Positions 8,656 to 18,657 are shown, counted from the stretch's first letter. The stretch: DNA of 64,000 nt from an uncultured Bacilli bacterium (GCA_934098735.1 CAKOOS010000002.1:1-64000); one strand, 5' to 3'. The notes: generated by a model not told the origin, from the sequence alone. Numbers and translations: made by a program.

Positions 8656-9753
8656 ATGAATTTAAGAGTAAATAATCATAATGTATTTTTAATTGTTTTA
8701 GTAACGTTTATAACAAGTTTATTACTTGTTCCAATTATAAAAAAAATAGCTATTCATATTGGGGCAATGGATGAACCAAATGCTCGGAAAATCCATAAGG
8801 TTCCAATGCCTAGGCTAGGAGGACTTGCGATATATCTTGCTTTTCTTTTAGGATATATGCTATATGGTGAAATAAACACCCAAATGATATCAATATTAAT
8901 AAGTAGTTTTTTACTTGTCTTAGTTGGTATATTTGATGATATAAAGCCTGTGCCAGCACGTTACAAATTAATTGTGCAAATAATTGCTTCCATTGTTATA
9001 GTAATATATGGTAATTTAAGTTTTCAAGAAATATCTATTTTAGGTCATAAGTTTTATTTTAGTCCTGTAATTAATAATATTATATCCGTAGTATTTATCG
9101 TGGGTATAACTAATGCTATTAATTTAATTGATGGATTAGATGGTTTAGCAAGTGGGGTTAGTGTTATTTATTTTTTAACAATAGCCATAATAGCCTTTAT
9201 TTTAAATAGAATAGGTGGCTTAGATATAATTTTATCTTTGATAATGCTTGGTTCAACTTTAGGGTTTTTGGTTCATAACTTTCCACCAGCAAAAATATTT
9301 ATGGGAGATACAGGAAGTTTATTTTTAGGCTTTATGATATCAATAATTGCTTTACTGGGATATAAAGTAACAACATTTACATCATTAATAGTTCCAATAG
9401 TAATACTAGCTATTCCAATTTTTGATACTATTTTTGCTATATTAAGAAGACTTTTAAAAGGTCAAAATATAGTTGAAGCTGATAAAGAACATTTTCATCA
9501 TCAACTTCTAAAAATGAAGTATAGCCCCGTAGCGAGCATTTTAATTATTTATGCAATCGATATATCATTTGCAACAATATCAATCTTTTATTGTCTTGGT
9601 GATAATCAAATAGCTATAGCAATTTATATTATTTTAATGATTTTACTATTATTTGTGGTATTAAAAACAGATATCTTATTTGATCACAATAAAAAGGAGT
9701 TAAATAATGAAAAAAGTAAACAAGTCAAAAGGCCAAAAAATTCTCGAAAATAG
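8656..9753 (+). CDS. tagO: Undecaprenyl-phosphate GlcNAc-1-phosphate transferase (TagO/WecA family)
   Basis: The enzyme starts wall-polymer synthesis by moving GlcNAc-1-phosphate from UDP-GlcNAc to undecaprenyl phosphate at the inner face of the membrane. The 365-residue protein has about ten or eleven membrane segments. It carries the family motifs DDIKPVPARYK, NLIDGLDGLASG, FMGDTGSLFLGF and HFHHQLL, and the N-terminal KIHKVPMPRLGG. It opens the polysaccharide locus, and tagA at the far end (30674) would add the next sugar. It overlaps the following membrane-protein gene by 47 nt, which implies co-expression. Confidence 0.92.
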   Translation: MNLRVNNHNVFLIVLVTFITSLLLVPIIKKIAIHIGAMDEPNARKIHKVPMPRLGGLAIYLAFLLGYMLYGEINTQMISILISSFLLVLVGIFDDIKPVPARYKLIVQIIASIVIVIYGNLSFQEISILGHKFYFSPVINNIISVVFIVGITNAINLIDGLDGLASGVSVIYFLTIAIIAFILNRIGGLDIILSLIMLGSTLGFLVHNFPPAKIFMGDTGSLFLGFMISIIALLGYKVTTFTSLIVPIVILAIPIFDTIFAILRRLLKGQNIVEADKEHFHHQLLKMKYSPVASILIIYAIDISFATISIFYCLGDNQIAIAIYIILMILLLFVVLKTDILFDHNKKELNNEKSKQVKRPKNSRK

Positions 9754-11155
9754 CACTACGGTGTTTCTTTTTTTACTACCTCTTTTAAGTACAACCTTTT
9801 TTTATAACCATTTTACAACATTGTTTGAAGTAGTAGCTATTGTCTTAATATTTATTTTTTCAATAATATTATATCCCGAATCTAGACATAAAATAAAATA
9901 TCTTCTTCTATATTACTTACTATGTGGAATCTATGTCATATTTAGCTATAATCATTATTTAAATTTCAATTCTTTAGTTCCAGGTAACTTTAATTATAAT
10001 ATTGTAAGTGAATTACTTACTATTTTAAAGTTAATGATGCCAATTACATTTGCTTATTCACTATATTATCAAAAAATATCTTGGAATAAATATATAAAAA
10101 TTATTAAGATGTGGTGTTTATTATATGCTGGAACAATAATAGTAACTAATATATTTAAAATAAGTTTAAGCTCTTATAATGATAAATATATTTTAAAAAA
10201 CATTTTTGAATGGAATAAAAATAATTATTATCAAGATACAGCTAGCAAAGGCTTTTTTGTTTATGCTAACCAAATATCTTTAATAAATGTTTTACTTTTC
10301 GTAGTTTTAATTTTTGATTTTTTAAAAAATAATAAAAAATCTTTATTATATATTCTAATATTAGCTTTTAGTATGCTCATGATTGGAACTAGAGTATCAT
10401 CACTCGGAGGATTATTTATTTTAATTTATCTTTTTTTAAGTTATATTATCTTTATATTTTTAAAAAAAGAAAAATATTATAAAAAAATATGGCTATTAGT
10501 GCTACCTTTACTTACTTTTATTGCATTGCTTCCAATATCACCATTTAAAAATAGACAAGAGGAAATGGATGTAGCTTGGCAAGTGAATAATGAATCAAGT
10601 GAAAATGTAAGTAAAATTGAAAATAAAGTTAAAGAAGAAGATGATAATAAAATTACTTATGTATATAATCATTATAACCCCAGTTATTTACCAGCTACAT
10701 TTTTTGAAAAATATTATCCTATAAAATATGATAGTGATTTTTGGTATGACTTTGTTAAAGATCATAAAGATTATGAAATAAATTATCGCATGATTGAAGT
10801 TAGTATAATTAAAAGAGTTAAAGAAATAAATAATGATAAAAATGACTTTTGGTGGGGAATAAGCAATACTAGAATTCAAAACATTGTTAATATTGAAAGA
10901 GATATAGTTTTACATTTTTATGCTTTTGGAGTTATAGGACTTTTACTTTTTCTTTTAATCTATATACTAATACTTGGTCATTCTATTTTCTCAGTTTTTA
11001 AATTAAAAACATATCATAGTATTATTTATTTAACATTAATAAGTTTATTTTTACTAATATCTTATTTAACTGGTAACATAATAAATTCTTTAAATGCAAT
11101 AATTCCGTTTATCTTTATCATAAGTGGCTTTTTTGAAAGAAAGGTTGATATTTAG
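9707..11155 (+). CDS. O-antigen ligase/polymerase-like membrane protein (WaaL/Wzy type)
   Basis: The 482-residue protein has about ten membrane helices and one large external loop (about residues 280-390), the usual shape of O-antigen ligases and polymerases. A conserved-looking GTRVSSLGGLF segment (about residue 226) resembles the ligase signature region. These enzymes join or polymerise undecaprenyl-diphosphate-linked glycans outside the membrane. The start has an AAGGAG site 8 nt upstream and lies inside the end of tagO. Whether it acts as a polymerase or a ligase cannot be told from sequence. No Wzx flippase gene is present nearby, whereas an ABC exporter follows. Confidence 0.72.
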   Translation: MKKVNKSKGQKILENSTTVFLFLLPLLSTTFFYNHFTTLFEVVAIVLIFIFSIILYPESRHKIKYLLLYYLLCGIYVIFSYNHYLNFNSLVPGNFNYNIVSELLTILKLMMPITFAYSLYYQKISWNKYIKIIKMWCLLYAGTIIVTNIFKISLSSYNDKYILKNIFEWNKNNYYQDTASKGFFVYANQISLINVLLFVVLIFDFLKNNKKSLLYILILAFSMLMIGTRVSSLGGLFILIYLFLSYIIFIFLKKEKYYKKIWLLVLPLLTFIALLPISPFKNRQEEMDVAWQVNNESSENVSKIENKVKEEDDNKITYVYNHYNPSYLPATFFEKYYPIKYDSDFWYDFVKDHKDYEINYRMIEVSIIKRVKEINNDKNDFWWGISNTRIQNIVNIERDIVLHFYAFGVIGLLLFLLIYILILGHSIFSVFKLKTYHSIIYLTLISLFLLISYLTGNIINSLNAIIPFIFIISGFFERKVDI

Positions 11156-11174
11156 GGCATTTTTTTGCTATAAT
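11145..11174 (+). promoter_or_regulatory. Promoter of the wzm-wzt polysaccharide operon
   Basis: TTGATA (11145-11150), an 18-bp spacer and TATAAT (11169-11174) lie at the end of the preceding gene. Transcription would begin near 11181, which makes the ATG at 11180 unlikely and favours 11195. Confidence 0.75.
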
Positions 11175-11194
11175 AACAAATGAAAGGATTGAAT

Positions 11195-11989
11195 ATGAAA
11201 AAAGTAATCAATAATTTAAAATATACATATCATAAATATGGGTTTTTGTTGCAACAATTAGTTGCAAGAGACTTTAAAGTAAAATATAAAAGAAGCTTTT
11301 TAGGTGTTTTCTGGAGTCTTTTATATCCGGTGCTAATGATGGCTGTTATGGCTATAGTGTTTTCAAACTTTTTCAAATTTTCAACGCCAGGTGTAAGCTA
11401 TTTAGCATATTTACAAATAGGCCTTACTTATTTTAACTATTTTAGCGAAGCTTCTAATTTAGCAATGAGTAGTGTAGTTGCCAATTTTAGTTTAATAAAT
11501 AAAGTATATATGCCAAAATATATATTTCCTTTATCTAAATGCATCTTTATTGGTATAAATTTTTTACTAACACTAATTCCTTTATATGCCGTTATAATTT
11601 TAACTGGCACAGGACTTAATTTGTGGCATTTATTATTGCCATACTCATTTTTATGTTTGTTTTTATTTACCGTAGGAATGGGATTTATATTATCAACAAT
11701 ATCAGTTTTCTTAAGAGATATGTTTTATATATATGGTATTATAATAACAATATGGACATATTTAACTCCGATTATGTATGATATTAAAATATTAAATCCA
11801 GTAGTTGCTTTTATATTAAAATTTAATCCATTATATCAATATATTAATTTTGCTAGAACAATTATTCTTTATGGTAATTGCCCAACACTAGGTCAATTCG
11901 CAGCATGCTTAATATCAGCATTATTAGTGTTCTTTATAGGAATATTTGTCTTTAAGAAAAATCAAGATAAATTTATCTATTATGTCTAG
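11195..11989 (+). CDS. wzm: Polysaccharide ABC exporter, permease (Wzm/TagG)
   Basis: The 264-residue ABC-2 permease has six membrane helices and the family opening LVARDFKVKYKRSFLGVFWS, an amphipathic region before the first helix. With the ATPase that follows it would export undecaprenyl-diphosphate-linked polysaccharide or wall teichoic acid. I chose the ATG at 11195 because AAAGGA lies 6 nt upstream and the promoter's predicted start leaves the ATG at 11180 with no leader. The stop is 10 nt before wzt. TagG and Wzm belong to one family, so the exported polymer is not fixed by this gene. Confidence 0.9.
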   Translation: MKKVINNLKYTYHKYGFLLQQLVARDFKVKYKRSFLGVFWSLLYPVLMMAVMAIVFSNFFKFSTPGVSYLAYLQIGLTYFNYFSEASNLAMSSVVANFSLINKVYMPKYIFPLSKCIFIGINFLLTLIPLYAVIILTGTGLNLWHLLLPYSFLCLFLFTVGMGFILSTISVFLRDMFYIYGIIITIWTYLTPIMYDIKILNPVVAFILKFNPLYQYINFARTIILYGNCPTLGQFAACLISALLVFFIGIFVFKKNQDKFIYYV

Positions 11990-11999
11990 GGGGGAAAAT

Positions 12000-12764
12000 A
12001 TGAAAAAAGAAAAAACAGAAACAATGATTGAAGTAAAAAATGTTTCAATGCGATTTAACTTAGGAATAGAAAAAGGTTTTTCTATAAAGCAAGCTTTTGT
12101 TGATATGTTTAAGAAAAAGAAAGCTAAAAATAAAAAGAAAAATGAATTTTGGGCTTTAAAAGATGTTAATTTTGACATTAATCGTGGTGAAGTAGTTGGA
12201 TTTATAGGTTCAAATGGCGCTGGGAAGTCAACGTTATTAAAAGTGGTGGCAGGTGTAATGAAACCTACTAAAGGAACAGTTAATGCTTATGGTAATATTT
12301 GTCCAATGATAGAACTTGGGGCGGGATTTGATATGGAACTTACTGCTCGTGAAAATATCTATTTAAATGGGGCAGTCATGGGATACTCTAAAGAATTAAT
12401 AGATAATAAGTTTAATGAAATCGTAGAGTTTTCTGAACTTCAAGAATTCTTAGATGTTCCAGTAAGAAACTTTTCCAGTGGGATGGTTGCTAGATTAGCT
12501 TTTTCAGTTGCCACGATAGTAAATCCTGAAATTTTAATAGTTGATGAAATATTATCTGTCGGGGATATGGCATTCCAAGCTAAAAGTGAAAACAAAATGC
12601 TTTCTATGATTGGAGGAGGAACTACAGTTTTATTTGTATCTCACTCCATAGAACAAATTAAAAAAATGTGCGATAGAGTTGTATGGATTGAACATGGGGT
12701 TGTTCAAAAAATAGGTGGAAAAGATGTGTGTGATGAATACGTAAAGTTTATGGAAGGTAAGTAG
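12000..12764 (+). CDS. wzt: Polysaccharide ABC exporter, ATPase (Wzt/TagH)
   Basis: The 254-residue ATP-binding subunit has Walker A GSNGAGKST (G70-T78), the signature FSSGMVARL, Walker B ILIVDE and a switch His in VSHS. It has the Wzt/TagH feature FWALKDVNF after a basic insertion (about residues 35-50). It stops just after the nucleotide-binding domain, so it lacks the C-terminal carbohydrate-binding domain of some Wzt proteins. Such short forms are known where export does not depend on reading a terminal cap. The start at 12000 follows a GGGGGG site; an in-frame TTG further upstream lies inside wzm and is ignored. Confidence 0.9.
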   Translation: MKKEKTETMIEVKNVSMRFNLGIEKGFSIKQAFVDMFKKKKAKNKKKNEFWALKDVNFDINRGEVVGFIGSNGAGKSTLLKVVAGVMKPTKGTVNAYGNICPMIELGAGFDMELTARENIYLNGAVMGYSKELIDNKFNEIVEFSELQEFLDVPVRNFSSGMVARLAFSVATIVNPEILIVDEILSVGDMAFQAKSENKMLSMIGGGTTVLFVSHSIEQIKKMCDRVVWIEHGVVQKIGGKDVCDEYVKFMEGK

Positions 12765-12768
12765 CTAT

Positions 12769-13866
12769 ATGAAAAAAATCATATTTTTTAGCAAAGATTT
12801 AAGTATTGGAGGAATGGAAAAAGCTTTAGTAGCTTTAATAAATTCCCTATGTAACAATTATGAAATTACCTTAGTTCTAGAAGAAAAAAAAGGAATTTTA
12901 TTAAAATCAGTAGATCCCAAAATAAAGATTAAAGAATATAAATTAAGTACTTCTAAAAATATAATTCTTAGAAAGATACATAATTATTTTAAAAGATTTT
13001 TTTGGAGATTTAATAATGCTAAAAAATATGATTTTTCTTGTAATTATGCTACATATTCGGTTATAGGTTCAAGACTTAGTCAGATTGCCTCCGATAATTC
13101 TATATATTATGTTCATAGTGATTACTATAATGTTTTTAAAAAAGACATAAATAAAATAAAAAGTTTTTTTAAAGAGCATCATTTAGAAAAATTTAGAAAA
13201 ATAGTTTTTGTAGCAAATGAAAGTAAAAATAACTTTTTAAAAATCTATTCAGAGTATAAGGAAAAATGTGAAGTTATTAATAATTTAATAGACTATAACA
13301 AAATAAAAAAACAAAGCCATGAAAAGATTGATTTTAAAATAGATAAAAACAAAATAAACTTTATCTTTATAGGAAGATTAGACAACTCATCAAAAAATAT
13401 AGAACTTCTTTTAAATAGCTTTAATTTAGCTTATCAAAAAAATAAAAATATTAAACTATATATATTAGGAAATGGGCCTTATCTTAACAGCATATTAGAT
13501 TTTATTAATAAAACTAATAATCAAAAAAATATCGTAGTTATAAAAGAAACGACTAATCCATACGCCTATCTTCAAAAATGTGATGTATTAATTCTTACTT
13601 CAAATTATGAAGGCTTTCCAGTAGTATATTTAGAGGCATTGGTTTTAAATAAAAAAATTATGACTACTGTTTTAACAAGTGATGATACGATAAATATTAA
13701 AGATTATGCCATAAAATTAGAGCCAAAAGAAGAAAAAATTGCTGAAAAAATGGCTAGTATATCTAAGAAAACAATTAATTATAATATTGATTTTTCAAAA
13801 ATTAATAAAGAAAAAATAAATAAAACAATTGAATTAATAGAGGTGAAAGAGAAGTGCAAAAAATAA
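12769..13866 (+). CDS. Glycosyltransferase, GT4 family
   Basis: The 365-residue GT-B enzyme opens with the N-terminal acceptor motif DLSIGGMEKALVALIN. The donor-domain hallmarks are FIGRLDNSSKNIELLL (about residue 200), LYILGNGPYL, and the EX7E-type segment NYEGFPVVYLEAL (about 282-294), with both acidic residues present. It probably adds a hexose or amino sugar from a nucleotide donor to a lipid-linked glycan. It starts 4 nt after wzt and overlaps the next gene by 13 nt. Donor and linkage cannot be read from sequence. Confidence 0.82.
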   Translation: MKKIIFFSKDLSIGGMEKALVALINSLCNNYEITLVLEEKKGILLKSVDPKIKIKEYKLSTSKNIILRKIHNYFKRFFWRFNNAKKYDFSCNYATYSVIGSRLSQIASDNSIYYVHSDYYNVFKKDINKIKSFFKEHHLEKFRKIVFVANESKNNFLKIYSEYKEKCEVINNLIDYNKIKKQSHEKIDFKIDKNKINFIFIGRLDNSSKNIELLLNSFNLAYQKNKNIKLYILGNGPYLNSILDFINKTNNQKNIVVIKETTNPYAYLQKCDVLILTSNYEGFPVVYLEALVLNKKIMTTVLTSDDTINIKDYAIKLEPKEEKIAEKMASISKKTINYNIDFSKINKEKINKTIELIEVKEKCKK

Positions 13867-15650
13867 TTCATTATTGTTGGTTTGGAGGAAAACCATTACC
13901 AAAATTAGCTAAAAAATGTATTAATAGTTGGAAAAAATATTTACCAGATTATGAAATAATGGAATGGAATGAAAGTAATTTCGACGTGAATATGACAAAG
14001 TTTTCTCAAAAAGCTTATGAAGAAAAAATGTGGGCATTTGTAAGTGATGTTGCTAGAGTATATGCCCTAAAAGAATATGGTGGAATATATTTTGACACTG
14101 ACATGATTGTTAAAAAAAATATAGATTATTTACTTGATTGTGAAGCATTTGCTGGTTGGGAATCAGAGTATAATGTAGCAGTTGGTGTTTTAGGGGCAAA
14201 TAAAGGCAGCAAACTAATAGATGAATTATGGGATTTTTATTGTAACAATGAATTTTCAGTTGATAATGTATATTCACTATCAATACCTACAATTTTAACC
14301 AAAATGCTAAAATCTGAGTATGGCTTAAAAAATAATTATTTAGAAAATCAAACTCTTAAAAATAATATAAAAATATATGCTAGAGATTATTTTTATCCAA
14401 TAAGCTGTGATGAAACTCCAAATATGTTTACAGAAAACACATGTATGATACATTATTATATAGGTAGCTGGGTTACAGATAAAGATAAAAAAAGATTGAA
14501 ATTTCAAATGATATTTGGAAAAAAATTAGGTAATTTTATTTTAAATGTTTTAGTTAAAATTAAACATATCTTAAAAAGAATTTTAAAATTTTTTCTATAC
14601 CCTTTAGTAAAACAAAGAAGAAAAAAACAAATAGACAATGCTTATTTGAATGCTAAAGAAGAATTTGAAAAACAAACAAATAATTTAATAAAAGAAAAAT
14701 ATATAGTATTTTATAATAACAATTGGCTAGGGACTCAAAATGCTACTAAAGAATTATTTAAAAATACAATTGGTATAGAAGAAATAACAGATGAAAGATT
14801 AGTAAATGACATTGGGGACTTTATACTAAATAAAAAATATAAGCTAGTAATTTTTAGTGCTTTTTCTAAAGGCTGGATAAAAATAATAAAATATTTAAAA
14901 TTAAAAAATCCAGATATTTGTATAAAGGTTTTATGGCATGGTAGTTTAGCAATGAATGTTGAAGGCTACGACTGGGAAATGTTTGAAGAAATATTTAAAG
15001 CTTATGATAACAAATTAATTAATAGCATTGGGTTTGTTAAAGAAAGTTTATATGAGTTTTTTAAAACTAAAAACTATAATGTAGAAATGGTTTATAACAC
15101 GATTAAAATAAAAGATAAAATTAAAATACATAATCAGAATACTAAAACTAAAATTGGTATTTATGCATCTGGAAATAGATGGGTAAAAAATTTCTATAAT
15201 CAGCTAGCAGCAGCTTCACTTTTTGAAAATGCCATGATTGATTGCATTCCTATCGGAGAAAAAGCTTTAAAAATGGCAAAGATGTTTAATGGTGTAATAT
15301 ATGGTTTAAACAAGCCACTAAATCACGATGATTTTCGAAAAAGAATGGCTCAAAATGACATTAATTTTTATGTTACATTTTCAGAATGTGCACCTCTTAT
15401 ACCATTAGAAAGTTTCGAGATGGGGGTACCATGTATAACGGCTAATAACCATCATTATTGGAAAAATACTGAATTAGAAAAGTATGTAGTTGTAAATGAA
15501 AATGATAATATTTTAGAAATATATAAAAAAGGAAAATATTGCTTAGAAAATAAAGAAACGGTATTAAAATTATATAAAAAATGGAAAGAAGAATACGATA
15601 AAAAATCTATTGAAAGTGTTAAAAGATTTTTAGAAGGAGAATTAAAATGA
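13854..15650 (+). CDS. Two-domain glycosyltransferase: GT32-like plus GT-B
   Basis: The 598-residue protein looks like two enzymes in one. Residues 1-215 form a GT32/capsule-type domain with IIHYCWFGGKPLPK, SDVARVYALKEYGGIYFDTD (the DXD-containing sugar-binding motif) and a C-terminal HYYIGSW. A basic amphipathic linker (about 220-275) could touch the membrane. Residues 285-595 look like a GT-B domain, with LWHGSLAMN, IGIYASGNRWVKN and a donor-site segment SECAPLIPLESFEMGVPC. The start is a GTG preceded by AGGTGA; no better ATG exists nearby. It overlaps the GT4 gene by 13 nt and rmlA by 4 nt. Each domain probably adds one sugar; the donors are unknown. Confidence 0.75.
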   Translation: MQKIIHYCWFGGKPLPKLAKKCINSWKKYLPDYEIMEWNESNFDVNMTKFSQKAYEEKMWAFVSDVARVYALKEYGGIYFDTDMIVKKNIDYLLDCEAFAGWESEYNVAVGVLGANKGSKLIDELWDFYCNNEFSVDNVYSLSIPTILTKMLKSEYGLKNNYLENQTLKNNIKIYARDYFYPISCDETPNMFTENTCMIHYYIGSWVTDKDKKRLKFQMIFGKKLGNFILNVLVKIKHILKRILKFFLYPLVKQRRKKQIDNAYLNAKEEFEKQTNNLIKEKYIVFYNNNWLGTQNATKELFKNTIGIEEITDERLVNDIGDFILNKKYKLVIFSAFSKGWIKIIKYLKLKNPDICIKVLWHGSLAMNVEGYDWEMFEEIFKAYDNKLINSIGFVKESLYEFFKTKNYNVEMVYNTIKIKDKIKIHNQNTKTKIGIYASGNRWVKNFYNQLAAASLFENAMIDCIPIGEKALKMAKMFNGVIYGLNKPLNHDDFRKRMAQNDINFYVTFSECAPLIPLESFEMGVPCITANNHHYWKNTELEKYVVVNENDNILEIYKKGKYCLENKETVLKLYKKWKEEYDKKSIESVKRFLEGELK

Positions 15651-16531
15651 AAGGAATTATTTTAGCAGGAGGAAAGGGAACAAGATTATATCCCTCAACA
15701 TTAGCAATTTCTAAACAGTTATTGCCAATTTATGATAAACCAATGATATATTATCCAATGTCTATTTTAATGCTTGCTGGTATCAAAGATATTTTAATTA
15801 TATCAACAGAAAATGATATACCATTATATAAAAGATTATTTGGTAGTGGTGAAAGTTTAGGATTAAACATTGAATATGCAGTTCAAAAAGAACCAAAAGG
15901 AATTGCCGAAGCATTTATCATTGGTGAAGATTTTATTGGAAAAGATAATGTTTGTTTAATTTTAGGAGATAATATTTTTTATGGTGGGGGTATTACAAAG
16001 GCTCTTTTGGAAGCATCTGAAAATAAAAATGGTGCAACAATATTTGGCTATAGAGTAAAAGATCCAAGAGCTTTTGGTGTGGCAGAAATAGATGAAAATA
16101 ATATCGTAACATCTATTGAAGAAAAGCCTCAAAATCCAAAATCAGATTTAGCCGTATCAGGATTATATTTTTATGATAATAATGTTATTAATATTGCTAA
16201 AAAAATAAAACCATCAGCAAGAGGAGAACTAGAAATAACAGCCATAAATAATGAGTATTTAAAGTTAAAACAATTAAAATTAATAGTTTTAGGAAGAGGT
16301 ATGGCTTGGCTAGATACGGGAACTATTGAAAATATGAATAAAGCCTCTCAATTTGTTGGGGCAGTTCAATCTCAACAAGGAATGTTTATAGCTTGTTTAG
16401 AAGAAATTGCCTATTATAATAAATTTATAGGGTTAAACCAATTATACGAACTGGGCAAAAAAATGGAAACAACTGAGTATGGAAAATATATACTTAATAT
16501 TTACGAAAAAGAAAGGAAGAAAATACAATGA
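15647..16531 (+). CDS. rmlA: Glucose-1-phosphate thymidylyltransferase (RmlA)
   Basis: The enzyme makes dTDP-glucose from dTTP and glucose-1-phosphate. The 294-residue length fits, and the motifs GGKGTRLYP, KQLLPIYDKPMIYYP, ILGDNIFYG, EEKPQNPKSDLAVSGLYFYD and RGMAWLDTGT are all present, so the nucleotide- and sugar-binding sites look intact. An ATGA overlap joins it to the gene before, and another joins it to rmlB, so the three are translationally coupled. It feeds the dTDP-sugar branch of the polysaccharide locus. Confidence 0.95.
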   Translation: MKGIILAGGKGTRLYPSTLAISKQLLPIYDKPMIYYPMSILMLAGIKDILIISTENDIPLYKRLFGSGESLGLNIEYAVQKEPKGIAEAFIIGEDFIGKDNVCLILGDNIFYGGGITKALLEASENKNGATIFGYRVKDPRAFGVAEIDENNIVTSIEEKPQNPKSDLAVSGLYFYDNNVINIAKKIKPSARGELEITAINNEYLKLKQLKLIVLGRGMAWLDTGTIENMNKASQFVGAVQSQQGMFIACLEEIAYYNKFIGLNQLYELGKKMETTEYGKYILNIYEKERKKIQ

Positions 16532-17553
16532 AGCATTTAATAACTGGTGGAGCAGGATTTATTGGAAGTAATTATTTATATTATATGTTAGAAAAGTATC
16601 CTGAAGACGAATTTGTATGTGTAGATTGTCTTACTTATGCAGGAAACTATGATAACATAAAACCTCTTGAAAAATATAATAATTATAAATTTATAAAAGC
16701 TGATATCAGGGATAGAGAAAAAATGTTAGAAATTTTTACAAAAGAAAATTTTGATTATGTAGTAAATTTTGCTGCTGAATCTCATGTTGATAATTCAATA
16801 AAAAATCCCAATTTATTTGTAGAAACAAATATTTTAGGTACAATGAATTTATTAAATTGTGTTAAAACTATTAATGAAAAAGGCCTACATCCAGTAAAAA
16901 GATATCATCAAATTTCAACTGACGAAGTATATGGAGATTTACCTCTTGATAAACCGGAATTAAAGTTTACTGAAAAAAATAATATAAAAACATCAAGTCC
17001 ATATTCTGCATCTAAAGCTGGAGCTGATTTACAAGTACTTGCCTATGCTAGAACCTTTAAAATTCCTGTTACTATATCTAGATGCTCAAATAACTATGGC
17101 CCATATCAATTTCCTGAAAAACTTATTCCTGTAGTAATCAGTAAAGCTTTAAAAGATGAAAAAATTCCTGTTTATGGAAAGGGATTAAATGTTAGAGATT
17201 GGATTCATGTTAAAGACCACAATATTGGTGTAGATTTAATAATCAGAAAAGGTAAAGAAGGAGAAATTTACAATCTAGGTGGCCATGCTGAGAGAACTAA
17301 TTTAGAAGTAGTTAAAATAATTTTAAAACAATTAGGAAAAAGTGAAGATAGCATTGAATATGTTAAAGATCGTCCAGGACATGATTTAAGATACGCTATT
17401 GATTCAACAAAAATAGAAAAAGAATTAGGATGGAAACCAACAATACCATTTGAAGAAGGTATAAAAGATACAATAACATGGTATGTAGAAAATCAAGACT
17501 GGATTGAAAGAATAAAAAATAAGGAATATTTAAATAGTTATACAGAAAATTAG
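16528..17553 (+). CDS. rmlB: dTDP-glucose 4,6-dehydratase (RmlB)
   Basis: This short-chain dehydrogenase-type enzyme converts dTDP-glucose to dTDP-4-keto-6-deoxyglucose. The 341 residues carry the NAD-binding GGAGFIGS, the catalytic region STDEVYGD with its Thr-Asp-Glu, the active-site YSASKAG, and the substrate-binding NNYGPYQFPEKL. The gene overlaps rmlA by 4 nt. No rmlC or rmlD follows, so the keto sugar does not go to rhamnose within this cluster. The next gene is an aminotransferase instead. Confidence 0.95.
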   Translation: MKHLITGGAGFIGSNYLYYMLEKYPEDEFVCVDCLTYAGNYDNIKPLEKYNNYKFIKADIRDREKMLEIFTKENFDYVVNFAAESHVDNSIKNPNLFVETNILGTMNLLNCVKTINEKGLHPVKRYHQISTDEVYGDLPLDKPELKFTEKNNIKTSSPYSASKAGADLQVLAYARTFKIPVTISRCSNNYGPYQFPEKLIPVVISKALKDEKIPVYGKGLNVRDWIHVKDHNIGVDLIIRKGKEGEIYNLGGHAERTNLEVVKIILKQLGKSEDSIEYVKDRPGHDLRYAIDSTKIEKELGWKPTIPFEEGIKDTITWYVENQDWIERIKNKEYLNSYTEN

Positions 17554-17565
17554 AAGGAGCAAGAA

Positions 17566-18648
17566 ATGAAAATAAATGTTACAAAATCATATTTACCACC
17601 AATTCAAGAATACATTGAAGAAATTTCTAAAATTTGGGATACTAATTGGCTTACAAATTTTGGCCCTTTAAGTACAGAATTAGAAAATAAATTAAAAGAA
17701 AGATTTGCAAATGAAAATATTCATTATGTGAATAATGGTACAACAGCGTTAGAATTAGCAATAAACGCTATTTCAGAAAATAATGAAAAAGATGAAATAA
17801 TTACAACACCATTTAGTTTTATAGCAACGGCAAGTAGTGTTATTTGGCTTCATAAAAAACCAGTATTTGTAGATATTGAAAAAAACAATTTTAATGTAGA
17901 TACTTCAAAAATAGAAGAAAAGATTACAAATAAAACTATGGGGTTATTATTTGTCCATTGTTTTGGTTTTCCATGTGATGTTGAAAAAATTAATCAAATA
18001 TCAAACAAACATAATCTTAAAGTATTATATGATGCTGCTCACTGCTTTGATGTAAAATACAAAGATAAATATTTATTTTCTTATGGTGATATTTCAACAT
18101 GCAGTTTACATGCTACTAAAGTATTTCATTCTGTTGAAGGTGGATTGGTTATTGTAAATAATAAAGACTATAATGAAAAAATTAATGCTACTAAAAACTT
18201 TGGTAATGTTGATGGTAATTATGAATACATAGGGATTAATGCTAAAAATAGTGATTTTCATGCTGCCATGGGCTTATGTGTTTTAAAACATATTGAAGAG
18301 ATAAAACAATTAAGAAAAAAATTATACGAATATTACACTAAAAGATTAAAAAATTATGTCACAATACCTGAAATACCTAAAGACTGTGAATATAATTACA
18401 TCTACTATCCAATTTTATTTAAAGATGAAACACAGTTATTAAAAGTATTGAATGCATTAAAAGCAGAAGAAATTTATGCCAGAAGATATTTTTATCCTTC
18501 ATTAAATTCATTAAAAATGTTTAATGATAAAAGTAGTTATCCAGTTTCTGAAGATATATCAAGTAGAATAGCATGTTTACCAATGGATAGTTATCTAACT
18601 GAAAACGATGCAGATAGAATATGTAATATTTTAAAAAGAAATTTGTAA
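17566..18648 (+). CDS. DegT/DnrJ-type sugar aminotransferase (VioA-like)
   Basis: This PLP-dependent aminotransferase has 360 residues. The cofactor lysine is K185 in LHATKVFHSVEGG, the Asp of DAAHCF contacts PLP, and the substrate loop region starts with WLTNFGP. The N-terminal pattern (VTKSYLPPIQEYIEEI and IWDTNWLTN) resembles VioA, which makes dTDP-4-amino-4,6-dideoxyglucose from the RmlB product. No FdtA/QdtA-type isomerase is present, so a 4-amino rather than a 3-amino sugar is the simpler reading (inference). It follows rmlB by 12 nt with a GAAGGAG site. Confidence 0.85.
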   Translation: MKINVTKSYLPPIQEYIEEISKIWDTNWLTNFGPLSTELENKLKERFANENIHYVNNGTTALELAINAISENNEKDEIITTPFSFIATASSVIWLHKKPVFVDIEKNNFNVDTSKIEEKITNKTMGLLFVHCFGFPCDVEKINQISNKHNLKVLYDAAHCFDVKYKDKYLFSYGDISTCSLHATKVFHSVEGGLVIVNNKDYNEKINATKNFGNVDGNYEYIGINAKNSDFHAAMGLCVLKHIEEIKQLRKKLYEYYTKRLKNYVTIPEIPKDCEYNYIYYPILFKDETQLLKVLNALKAEEIYARRYFYPSLNSLKMFNDKSSYPVSEDISSRIACLPMDSYLTENDADRICNILKRNL

Positions 18649-18657
18649 AGGAGAATA

